A DNA stretch of 16,399 nt, taken from NCBI RefSeq assembly GCF_000003605.2, contig NW_003120921.1:690036-706434 (forward strand), in the 5' to 3' direction. The position numbers were made by a program, and so were the translations under genes. Every line of letters begins with the position of its first letter. Positions within the stretch are counted from its first letter, which is position 1. Source of the DNA: Saccoglossus kowalevskii. Lineage: Eukaryota; Hemichordata; Enteropneusta; Harrimaniidae. Of the stretch, positions 9,601 through 16,155 are shown piece after piece. Under the pieces are notes generated by a model, which did not search any database, was not told the DNA's origin, and saw only the letters and a list, made by a program, of their open reading frames with translations.

Positions 9601-12600
9601 TAAGGATGTACTTTCTGGCGCGATGAAGAAGGACTTTTATGAGGAGCTTAGTGATCCAAAGGAAGTCACCAAATCATCGACAGTTGGTTACAAGTCTGTG
9701 AAGGGGTAAGCCTTTGTAACAACATAACATTACTCTTTAATGTTCTTGAATCTGTACAGATCAATATCAAATCTTTGTTTACTTATTTTTCCCCCTTCTA
9801 ATACAGCTGTCTTTTTTATGATTATGCCATTTGTATATCTCTAATTGTTAGTGTGTTTATTTACAGTCCTCGTGTTCCATCAGAGAGGATCACTAATAAC
9901 TTGTACTATACTATGGATGCTGCTAATCGCAATGCCACTGATGAGAAACTCGTGTCAAAATCACTTGGTGCAAAGTCTTACGCAAAGTGAGATGATTATT
10001 AATTTTAAAACTTTAATTATTATTTGTCAAATATTCAATATTATACAATGATATTAAAAGTGACCTTATTAAAATATGTGTTTTCTTTTTATATAGCAAT
10101 GCTACTGCTCCATCCAGTGTGAGTAAGAAGCAAGCCAAAGTGGACAGTGCTCGTGCTTATGACAGTAATGGCGCTACATCTGTGGGGACCAAGGAGCTCG
10201 CTAATGAAACAGTGAGTGATGAATTGCTGAGGAGTATCATGCGTACTGCCTTTGATGAGGAGAATGAACATATCTTTGCTCAAAGATATCTCAACAATGA
10301 CAGGTAAGTTTGGTTGTGAAATATTTTTTGAAGACTTTTTGTACTACAGCAAGCTTACCAAGACATGTTTCCACTTACTTATCAAGTTTTCACAAAGACA
10401 AAATTCAAACAGGTGACCATGTCAGTGTTTGGTCAAGATGACAGATCAAACGTTGAAGTGGTATTTGTATTTTCAGTGGCGACAAGCCCACAGTTATGGC
10501 GTACCAGTACACCAGTACTATGGGAAAGAATATACCAAAGTCTGTTACGAAACCTAAGCAAATTGCTGTTGGTAGAGTGAGTGAGACTATGCTGCATGAC
10601 ATCTTGACTTCGGATTCTGAAGAAGAGAATAGCTTTATTCGTTATGGGAAAGCTGGCGGCTCTTTTGACGATGACTCCATGTCTAGGAAACCAATTTATG
10701 TGCTTGAAAGGAAGGCTTCCTTCTGGTAAGTGGATTTCTACAAATATAGTTAGTCAATAGATCATGTGTGGGTTTTGTTGTTGTGTGGTATTTTTGTCTG
10801 AATACATAATTATCTGCCGTTTTGACGTCCTTGTTCATTGTTGGTTGTTATAAAACAATTTAAGAAATAAAACTCCAAGTAACCATTTGACATAACACCA
10901 AGTGCTTCCATGCGTCTCGCTGTCTGGCTTATAGTACCATGAACTCTTAGAAATATGCAGTTGGAGATGTGAGATGGACGGTACTAACATAAATATTTAC
11001 TGCTTTACACAGCGCTTATGCCAAGCCAAGGAAAGTCAGTGAGACTATCTGTAACATCATGGCTACTGCGGACGGCTGGATGAAAGAAGAGGGGAAGAAA
11101 TTGGATCATTCCAAGACTGAAATTGTCAAGCGTACAGTTAGTGGCATCTTACTGAATAACATCCTGGATACATCTTTCAGTGGGGAAAGTATCGTTGGTG
11201 AAATTGTGCTTTCTACTACAATAAGGAAAGAGTTTCCTGAAGAGCATTCTGAACTGAACCAGGTCACCAAGTCGTCGGCTCTTGGTGCCATGCCTGTTGT
11301 CAGGTAAGATTCCTTAAAGAAACATTTTTTTTTTTATAAAATTGAAAGCAGATTGTATGCATTGTAATGAAATCTGCCAAAGAACATAAAATGTATAACA
11401 TTATAAGGAAAAAATCTATTATGAATATTTTTAATATGTGCCAGGGCCATATCATAAATGATTTACTAAAAAATAACATTACCCCTTTATAACTATAGCA
11501 ACCGTAAGCCATCCAAGAAGATCAGTGAGAACTTCTATAAGATGGATGCTGCTAATGCTGAATCCAAGATGGACAAAGGCAAAAACGACTTGAATGGCAC
11601 GACTGTGCCTACGGGAGGAGTGAGTGGTGTCTTACTGTCAAACATCATGGATTTTTCTGATGAAGAGGAAGATGCAGCTGGTAAGGTTGTACTTTCTGGT
11701 GCGATGAAGAAGGGATTTTCTGAGGAGCTTAGTGATCCAAAGGAAGTCACCAAATCATCGACAGTTGGTTACAAGTCTGTGAAGGGGTAAGCCTTTGTAA
11801 CAACATAACATTACTCTTTAATGTTCCTGAATACAGATCAATATCAAATCTTTGTTTACTTATTTTTCCCCCTTCTAATACAGCTGTCTTTTTTTTATGA
11901 TTATGCCATTTGTATATCTCTAATTGTTAGTGTTGTTTATTTACAGTCCTCGTGTTCCATCAGAGAGGATCACTAATAACTTGTACTATACTATGGATGC
12001 TGCTAATCGCAATGCCACTGATGAGAAACTCGTGTCAAAATCACTTGGCGCAAAGTCTTACGCAAGGTGAGATGATTATTAATTTTTTTAAACTTTTAAA
12101 TTATTATTTATCAAATATCCATTATTTTACAATGATATTTATTAGAAGTGAGTCAGAAATCTGGGAACCTTATTAAAAAATGTGTTTTCATTTGATATAG
12201 CAATGCTACTGCTCCATCCAGTGTGAGTAAGAAGCAAGCGACTGTGCAACATGGAACTGGAGTTGGTAATGGACCAAAAGCCAGCTCTAAACCTGCTGAA
12301 AACAAGCAGCTTGCTACTGGAACAGTGAGTGAAGCATTGATGAAAAACATCATGTCTTCAGCCTTTGAGGAGGAGAATGAGTATATCTTTGCACAAAGAT
12401 ATCTCAACGATGGAACTACTAGGTAAGTCCACCTCGCCATAGCTTGAAACATTTCATCATATCAAATATCACAGGTCATATAAAGAATTTATACATATAT
12501 TGACTGATATGTATAAATTATGTGTGAAATCGCACAAGTAAAAATGAACAATCTAGGGTATTTCAATGCCATCTCACCCGTTCATGCAGTCCATAAACAG

Positions 12601-15600
12601 CCGACTCCAGATATATATAATAATTACATATACTTTGAAGTTGCATCATAACTTAAGATGACTAATCAAATGACTTTGTTTAATTTGTATTTACAGTTAC
12701 GCTGCTAATCCCACAGCTGTGGCATATCAGTACGCTGGTACAAACATTGCACCAATGCCTGTTAGGAAACCAAAGCAAGTTGCTGTTGGTAGAGTGAGTG
12801 AGACTATGCTTCATGATATCTTGACATCGGATTCTGAAGAAGAGAATGACCATATCCCCTATGGAAAAGTTGTCTCTGTTGAGACAGACTACTTGTCTAA
12901 GAAGCCAATTTATGTGCTGGAAAGAAAGTCATCTTTCAGGTAAGTTATAATTAACAAATAGATTTGGAAAAAGTCGAATTTATTGTTATATTTGTCTTCA
13001 TTGCAATGTGGGATGGATGTAGCTGTAACAGATATTCATTTTTTTTAAAAACACAGCACATATGGCCCGCCAAGGAAAGTCAGTGAGACCATTTGTAACA
13101 TTATGGCTAGTACTGACGGTTGGATGAAAGAGGAGGGGAAGACATTGGACCATTCCAAAACTGAACTTGTCAAGCGAACAGTTAGTGGCATCTTACTGAA
13201 CAATATCCTGGATATGTCCTACTTTAGCGACCCAGAGGAAAGTTCATCTGGTAAGAAGAGTGTAACTTCTACTATGATGGAGGAGTTTCCTGAAGAGTGT
13301 TACAAACCAAAACAAGTCACCAAATCATCAGCACTTGGTGCAAAGTCTATCGTTCGGTAAGATATTGTATTTTTTTGTATCTTTATACCTACTGTATTGT
13401 GACATTTAGAAATATTATTTTTGTCAGTCTGGTATATAGTTTTAGCAAAAGCTTGTGTAAAATGATGACAAATGGAAAAGAAATTGTATTTGTTATTTTT
13501 TTATAGTAACGCTCATGCTCCATCTGTTGAGAAGCAACGATCTGTCTCTACCGAAAGATCTAAAGGGAAAAGTAAGATGACTGGTGTTGAGAGGCCTGTC
13601 AATATGATGGAAGCAACCGCTGATGTAAAAACACCTGCAGCCAGGTAATGTTCACATTCCTTTGTCATTGATGATACTCCTAAAGTAGTCATGTTAAAAG
13701 TAAATGCTAAAAATATGAAATTGTTATATGTTGTTTGATATTTGATAATTATTGACAGTGACTGATGTGTAGAATAATTGATTTGATTCTGTTCTATCTA
13801 TCTTCTGCTTGACTTAGCATGTCTCTTGTTATACAGTCGATTTTGTTGTCGATCAATACCAATGTGATTTCTTATTTTTCATACAGCATCCATAAACCAA
13901 GACCTGTCACTGAGAACGAGTTCTATGTGATGGATTCTACTAATGCTAAACCAAAGAAGGATAATAGCAAAAGGAAGTCAAGGGGCAAGAAGGTGGCCAG
14001 GGGAGTAAGTGGCGTCTTACTCAACAATATCCTGGACACGTCGTCGTTTAGCGACCCAGAGGAAAGTGCAACTGGTAAAAGTAAACCTTCCTCTATGATG
14101 AAGAAGAAGGAGCAACAAACCATCTCTAATGATAGATCCACCCTTAATGGAACGCAGAATATGACTGCAGCTGTTGCTCAACCAGTTACTGTGGTGAAAG
14201 AGAATACCACACCTGCCACCAGGTAATGTTCATCACTAATTTCAATTTCTTAAAAACTGGGACATGTGTATTTTCGTTCATGATGTTGGATATAATTCCT
14301 AAATATCTTAATTATTATGAAGAAACATGATTATATCTCTATCAGATTTTGTGTGTGTGTTTCAATCTCTGCTCTTTATAAGTGTAGTAACAACAGTGTA
14401 TATCTTGCCTTCATTTCGCATCCTATAATGTTACAGGGATATAATGTAATTCTTTCTTTTTTACAGCGCCCGTAAGCCATTAAAGAAACCTGTCACTGAG
14501 AACATGTTCTATGTGAAGGATGCTGCTAATGCCAAACCAAGAACCGATGATGGAAACACCAAACTGATGAATGCTGGAGGCAAAAATGACTCACGCGCAA
14601 AGAAAATGGTCCGAGGAGTAGGTAAAGCTGCTAAGAAAGTAGTTAAGGGAGTTAGTGATGTCTTGCTGAAGAATATCCTGGATATAAACTTCAGTGGTCC
14701 AGAGGAAAGTACTACTGGTAAGAAGAGTAGACGCTCCACTACGATGAAGACAGAGATTCCTGAGAAGCGCTCCGAACCAAAGCAATTGGAATCACTGGCA
14801 CTTGGTGCAAAGTCCTTGAAAAGGTGAGATTCTTTTAAGAATAAAGATAAAGTTTAGTAGATTGTGATTTTTAAGGCACATGAACAATCCTTGGGTGTGT
14901 TCAACGGGACAAAACGCTTTGAACAAACCTTTTCACCATTTTGGTCACCTCACCTTCACTAACACAATATAATGCTCTTGATGAAAAAATTGTTGAATAA
15001 CTGTAATAAATGTGTGCGTCACATGACATTATACCACTTCAATAAACAAATTGTATATCGTTTTACAGCAATGCTGCGACAACACCCGCTGCAAACAGAC
15101 AATCCAAAGCACCAACCAAGACGTATATAAACTTATACTACTCCAACTTTGTACCCCAGTCAGTAATTCATATATGTACATACATACACTACTTTCTTGA
15201 TGTTTTTTCACCAGCACCTGAGAATATCTTCTTAAATATTTTATTATTGTATCTGTAGATTGCCAATGAATGATGCCTACATGCCTAGGCTCACTGATAA
15301 TGCATCTGCTATGCCAGTGGAAAAACCTGCCAAGGCTGCCAACGCTCAGAAAGAAACCGTTAAATCGGGAGTCAGTGAGACACTACTGAAGAACATCTTA
15401 GCTGCTTGCTATGAAGAAGAGAAAGAATACTTCAAAGGTGCTGCTGGAAAAACAACAAAATCTTTGTAAGTTGAAATTTAAGTGTTACAATTCTTGTTAA
15501 TTAACATTTTACCAACAACTCGTAGAAGTGATTTAAAAATCTTGACAACGAACGCATAGAATATGTGCTCTTAACCTGCTTGCTTTGATTCTGTTAAAGC

Positions 15601-15981
15601 GGGAGGGATGTCACCTGTGCACACGCGGGAATTGAGTCCCAAGCGACCATAACAACACACGCTAAAAACGCAAAGGCTCATCATGGGTAGACGCTTGTTT
15701 GTAAACAATGACACGCTTTGGCCATCTGACGCATGCGTAGGTGACGACTCTCCCGCTTCAAATTGCTTTTATTCATTGTTTTTTTGTTCTCATTTCTCAT
15801 ACAATTGGTTTCTTTTTGTAGGTCAGGTAAGAAATTCAACAAAATGGACGACTTGGAAGATACTGTCTATTTGACTGCAAGTGACATTGGACTATTATTG
15901 GACAACTCAACTGCGAAGGCCGCAGAAAGCTTTGCCAGCCTGGTGTCATCAGCATCATCCAGAATCCACGTTGTATTCTAA
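5926..15981 (+). CDS. Whole gene: large modular repeat protein, 1620 aa, 23 exons
   Basis: Joining exon 1b (or 1a), exons 2-22 and the terminal exon gives one uninterrupted frame of 1620 codons and a TAA at 15979-15981. All introns are GT-AG. Introns 1 and 2 are phase 0 and 1. All later introns are phase 2. Residues about 1-118 are single-copy; residues about 119-1568 are a run of recurring cassette types. The protein is rich in Lys, Ser, Glu, Ala and Val and poor in Cys and Trp, with no signal peptide, no membrane helix and no catalytic motif I recognise. It looks intracellular and largely disordered, with short amphipathic segments. I do not recognise the family. Modelling is by eye, so alternative splicing is not resolved. 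Confidence 0.85.
6119..6136 (+). repeat. Homopolymer A tract in intron 1
   Basis: A run of about 18 A within the intron segment shared by copies 1 and 2 of the 5' tandem duplication. The equivalent position in copy 1 (about 4926-4933) has only a short A run, so this tract expanded after duplication. Confidence 0.9.
6339..6607 (+). promoter_or_regulatory. Promoter-like block, copy 3, without a first exon
   Basis: Homologous to copy 2 with a spacing of about 727 bases. It includes caacaaacgcactgca at 6403-6418, a CACGTG E-box core and the cgtttgtttgttattgttct block at 6441-6471, 'ctgcgcatgtcaatg', and 'ttcag-aaacgt' words near 6563-6580. Homology stops before the position of the first exon and the sequence runs into a (TAAA)n microsatellite. 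The ATG at 6557 leads to a TAG with no useful donor. It may be a spare enhancer or promoter, or a decaying duplicate. Confidence 0.5.
6608..6685 (+). repeat. (TAAA)n microsatellite
   Basis: About 19 uninterrupted copies of a 4-bp TAAA unit, lying 20 bases upstream of the exon 2 acceptor. It appears to have replaced the part of duplicate copy 3 where a first exon would be. Likely length-polymorphic. Confidence 0.95.
6706..6781 (+). CDS. Exon 2: basic N-terminal linker
   Basis: Begins after tttattttttgcag and ends before GTAAAT at 6782. It enters in phase 0 and leaves in phase 1. It encodes NGKHQRPLVKDGKPKLMDGG then DSGEN, a hydrophilic Lys/Gly/Asp segment likely to be unstructured. It is common to transcripts from either first exon. 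The frame is fixed by exon 1 (phase 0) and exon 3 (one base needed). The donor is weaker than the GTAAGT donors elsewhere. Confidence 0.8.
6992..7253 (+). CDS. Exon 3: single-copy N-terminal region
   Basis: Residues about 32-119, entering in phase 1 and leaving in phase 2. Segments include GRKGFFSDLLVINDTEIG, KVLREIRKVGASTDNIVLVA and SLVEKFGDIEKSIPDEETLR, ending in a Gly-rich tail (IGSPFGGASSGGNV). The regular spacing of hydrophobic residues suggests a small helical fold, unlike the rest of the protein. It has no paralogue among the later cassettes. The SDLL segment weakly recalls the repeated motif. I do not recognise the domain. Intron 3 behind it (7254-7817, 564 bp) is the longest in the body of the gene and shows nothing coding. 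Confidence 0.85.
7254..7817 (+). other. Intron 3, no internal gene seen
   Basis: GTATGT donor at 7254 and tttttttttacacag acceptor ending at 7817. The start (about 7254-7350) is open in the exon 3 frame but ends at a stop near 7363 with low-complexity residues, so it is not coding. About 7365-7560 is less AT-rich and has CpG words. I see no repeat that I can name. Confidence 0.6.
7818..8126 (+). CDS. Exon 4: class A cassette (first copy)
   Basis: A 103-codon phase 2-2 exon. It opens with S-N-A, like the other A exons, and carries KLATGTASEALLRNILVSCF, the class A core motif, followed by the acidic patch DDKED. The later copies at exons 10 and 15 instead have EEEN and AQRYL after the motif; here the equivalent is MVVAKGYLKDD. 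The tail (about 30 residues, Lys-rich) is longer than in other A copies. Donor GTACAG is non-consensus at +3 and +6, but it gives the required phase and a Ser junction. Confidence 0.88.
8253..8468 (+). CDS. Exon 5: class B cassette, diverged copy
   Basis: A 72-codon phase 2-2 exon. Its ends match exons 11 and 16: TAVAYQHPTIVG at the start and SRKPIFSLEKETSF at the end (class B: KPIYVLER-K-SF). The middle does not keep the class motif VSETMLHDILTSDSEEEN; it reads ETVNEKLSDPWMYDLTGF, so the core motif is lost or strongly changed. Consensus GTAAGT donor. Same order relative to its neighbours (A-B-C) as the other two B exons. Confidence 0.88.
8608..8865 (+). CDS. Exon 6: class C cassette with shortened 3' end
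   Basis: An 86-codon phase 2-2 exon. It contains PPRKVSETICNIMATADGW, then KKLDHSKTEVVKSTVSGILL-NKVLD and TSFSGESVVGE. It is closely related to exons 12 and 17, which continue with a ...SSALGAKS-like tail. Here an inserted GTAA makes a consensus donor at 8866 and the exon ends 11-14 codons earlier, at VTK/N. If this donor were skipped the frame would hit TAA at 8867-8869. Paralogue alignment supports the shortened exon. Confidence 0.85.
9116..9256 (+). CDS. Exon 7: class D linker cassette
   Basis: A 47-codon phase 2-2 exon with no hydrophobic core motif. It starts NARAPVNVSKAETP, resembling the opening of class A exons, and ends GEKAATGVKAPAT. It is Lys/Thr/Val/Ala-rich, low in complexity and predicted disordered. 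Exon 18 is its counterpart in the third block; the second block lacks it. Acceptor tcttctcacag, donor GTAAAT. Confidence 0.86.
9415..9705 (+). CDS. Exon 8: class E cassette (first copy)
   Basis: A 97-codon phase 2-2 exon. It has two motif-like segments: KKISENFFYKMDAANAESKK and, after a Lys/Gly-rich spacer, GVSGVLLSNLMDFSDQEEDA. It ends with ELSDPKEVTKSSTVGYKSVKG. The FSDQEED patch gives a CK2-type acidic Ser site (consensus known for CK2; use here inferred). It is nearly identical to exon 13, including the following intron. Donor GTAAGC; junction residue Gly. Confidence 0.92.
9867..9986 (+). CDS. Exon 9: class F cassette (short E-like)
   Basis: A 40-codon phase 2-2 exon. It contains PRVPSERITNNLYYTMDAAN, matching the front of class E, and SKSLGAKSYA, matching the common tail of C/E exons, but it lacks the central VSGVLL motif. 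It therefore looks like a class E exon with the middle deleted. It differs from exon 14 at two bases of 120. Donor GTGAGA. Confidence 0.92.
10097..10303 (+). CDS. Exon 10: class A cassette (second copy)
   Basis: A 69-codon phase 2-2 exon. It starts SNATAPSSVSKKQA and has the core ANETVSDELLRSIMRTAFDE, then ENEHIFAQRYLNND before a consensus GTAAGT donor. Its first 39 coding bases match exon 15 exactly, then the two diverge sharply, marking one edge of a homogenised tract. Confidence 0.92.
10477..10725 (+). CDS. Exon 11: class B cassette (second copy)
   Basis: An 83-codon phase 2-2 exon. It contains VMAYQYTSTMGKN, KQIAVGRVSETMLHDILTSD followed by SEEENSFIRYG, and SRKPIYVLERKASF. The TSDSEEEN patch fits a CK2-type acidic serine site. 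The exon ends in TG, so splicing to exon 12 makes Cys rather than the usual Ser. Consensus GTAAGT donor at 10726. Confidence 0.92.
11013..11303 (+). CDS. Exon 12: class C cassette (second copy)
   Basis: A 97-codon phase 2-2 exon. It contains KPRKVSETICNIMATADGWM, the DHSKTEIVKRTVSGILLNN core with ILDTSFSGESIVGE, and a full-length tail VTKSSALGAMPVV. This tail is what exon 6 has lost. The upstream intron holds a perfect tactaac branch-site-like word at 10982-10988, 24 bases before the acceptor AG. Donor GTAAGA. Confidence 0.92.
11499..11786 (+). CDS. Exon 13: class E cassette (second copy)
   Basis: A 96-codon phase 2-2 exon, near-identical to exon 8 apart from a one-codon deletion (NFYKMDAAN against NFFYKMDAAN) and scattered substitutions. 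It contains GVSGVLLSNIMDFSDEEEDA and ends with SSTVGYKSVKG. It follows a class C exon directly because this block lacks a class D exon. The matching sequence begins about at the exon start; the upstream introns are unrelated. Confidence 0.92.
11947..12066 (+). CDS. Exon 14: class F cassette (second copy)
   Basis: A 40-codon phase 2-2 exon encoding the same residues as exon 9 (TNNLYYTMDAANRNATDEKL, SLGAKSYA). Only two bases differ, one of them changing the split junction codon from AAC to AGC. The preceding intron is almost identical to the one before exon 9. Donor GTGAGA. Confidence 0.92.
12201..12422 (+). CDS. Exon 15: class A cassette (third copy)
   Basis: A 74-codon phase 2-2 exon. It starts SNATAPSSVSKKQA and has KQLATGTVSEALMKNIMSSA, then FEEENEYIFAQRYLNDGTT. 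The spacer before the motif (GTGVGNGPKASSKPAEN) differs from exon 10. Consensus GTAAGT donor at 12423. Confidence 0.92.
12697..12939 (+). CDS. Exon 16: class B cassette (third copy)
   Basis: An 81-codon phase 2-2 exon. It contains TAVAYQYAGTNIAP, KQVAVGRVSETMLHDILTSD then SEEENDHIPYGK, and KKPIYVLERKSSF. The core motif is identical in residues to exon 11, unlike the diverged exon 5. Acceptor ttgtatttacag; consensus GTAAGT donor. Confidence 0.92.
13057..13356 (+). CDS. Exon 17: class C cassette (third copy)
   Basis: A 100-codon phase 2-2 exon. It contains PPRKVSETICNIMASTDGWM, RTVSGILLNNILDMSYFSDP with EESSSGKKS, and the tail VTKSSALGAKSIV. Its post-motif patch (YFSDPEES) resembles exons 19 and 20 (SFSDPEES, FSGPEES) more than the other C exons, hinting at local sequence exchange. 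The junction to exon 18 encodes Arg. Confidence 0.92.
13507..13644 (+). CDS. Exon 18: class D linker cassette (second copy)
   Basis: A 46-codon phase 2-2 exon, hydrophilic and without the core motif. It starts NAHAPSVEKQRSVS and ends MMEATADVKTPAA, matching the ends of exon 7 (NARAPVNVSK, ATGVKAPAT). The middle is Lys/Ser-rich and diverged. Likely a disordered spacer. Donor GTAATG. Confidence 0.86.
13887..14222 (+). CDS. Exon 19: class E/D hybrid cassette
   Basis: A 112-codon phase 2-2 exon. The front is class E: KPRPVTENEFYVMDSTNAKP, then RGVSGVLLNNILDTSSFSDP with EESATGK. The back lacks the usual GAKS tail and instead ends AVAQPVTVVKENTTPAT, like the end of class D exons (VTVKGEKAATGVKAPAT). 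This suggests fusion of neighbouring E and D units with loss of the intron between them. Acceptor tttttcatacag, donor GTAATG. Confidence 0.9.
14467..14823 (+). CDS. Exon 20: class E cassette, longest
   Basis: A 119-codon phase 2-2 exon and the longest coding exon. It contains KKPVTENMFYVKDAANAKPR, an expanded basic spacer (SRAKKMVRGVGKAAKKVVKG), then VSDVLLKNILDINFSGPEES and the tail SLALGAKSLK. The basic spacer has an internal near-repeat (MVRGVGKAAKKVVKGV) and could act as a nuclear-localisation-like or nucleic-acid-binding stretch, but that is inference. Donor GTGAGA. Confidence 0.92.
15069..15122 (+). CDS. Exon 21: 18-codon mini cassette
   Basis: Begins after cgttttacag and encodes NAATTPAANRQSKAPT plus split codons, resembling only the opening of class A/D exons (NATAPSS..., NARAPV...). 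It ends in phase 2 at a weak GTATAT donor, chosen because it alone keeps phase with the acceptor at 15258. The following intron is open in this frame until a TAG at the acceptor, so readthrough would add about 45 residues. The assignment is less certain than for other exons. Confidence 0.65.
15259..15465 (+). CDS. Exon 22: class A-like terminal cassette
   Basis: A 69-codon phase 2-2 exon. It contains KETVKSGVSETLLKNILAAC, then YEEEKEYFKGAAGKTTKS. The motif and acidic patch match class A (SEALMKNIM...FEEENEYIF), but the ends differ. Donor GTAAGT at 15466. If the intron is retained the frame stops at once (TTG TAA at 15464-15469), giving a short C-terminus SL. Confidence 0.88.
15466..15821 (+). 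other. Last intron with a possible degraded promoter-block copy
   Basis: A 356-bp intron, GTAAGT donor and tctttttgtag acceptor. About 15645-15745 carries, in order, acgctaaaaacgcaaaggct, gcttgtttgtaaacaatg, ccatctgac and gcatgcgta. This loosely follows the 5' promoter-like block (aaacgc, cgtttgtttgttattgttc, ccatcag, ctgcgcatgtc). The match is imperfect and judged by eye. Confidence 0.35.
15822..15981 (+). CDS. Exon 23: terminal coding exon
   Basis: Enters in phase 2 (TT from exon 22 plus G gives Leu) and encodes SGKKFNKMDDLEDTVYLTAS, then DIGLLLDNSTAKAAESFASL, VSSASSRIHVVF and TAA at 15979-15981. TASDIGLLLDN is a weak relative of the repeated motif. The rest is unique to the C-terminus. 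An alternative upstream ATG at 15763 lies in intron sequence that encodes a Phe-rich, implausible peptide. Confidence 0.87.
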
Positions 15982-16155
15982 AGCCATTAATTTTAAATTA
16001 GCATCTGGAACGCATATATAACATATTTTTTGTGATCCATTTGTTTTGCATATCAATGAATGTAAAAATTCAATAATATAATGTATAAATATATTATTAT
16101 TGCTAATTTATATATAGTTAAAATCTATGGCACAATAAAACCCTGCAAAACAATT
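15982..16155 (+). other. 3' untranslated region
   Basis: Very AT-rich sequence after the stop, ending near the AATAAA at 16134-16139. Cleavage is expected some 10-30 bases downstream; the end given is approximate. Confidence 0.65.
16134..16139 (+). terminator. Polyadenylation signal AATAAA
   Basis: Canonical hexamer 153 bases after the stop codon, followed by a tttctgtctctt stretch that could serve as a downstream U/GU-rich element. Weaker variants (AATAAT at about 16071) lie upstream. Confidence 0.75.

Noticed and set aside
9923-12452. Antisense open frames opposite exons (for example 12153-12452, 11535-11753)
   Set aside because: Shadows of well-supported plus-strand exons with matching splice sites and paralogues.
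8725-14690. Calling the repeated core a nuclear-receptor LXXLL box or a nuclear export signal
   Set aside because: The spacing (LLxNIL) does not strictly match LXXLL or the usual export-signal spacing, and the S-[EG] before it is equally conserved. No basis for a named function.
7818-15465. Interpretation as an immune hypervariable or secreted repeat protein
   Set aside because: No signal peptide, few cysteines and no membrane segment in the reconstructed protein. Cassette variation alone is not evidence for immunity.
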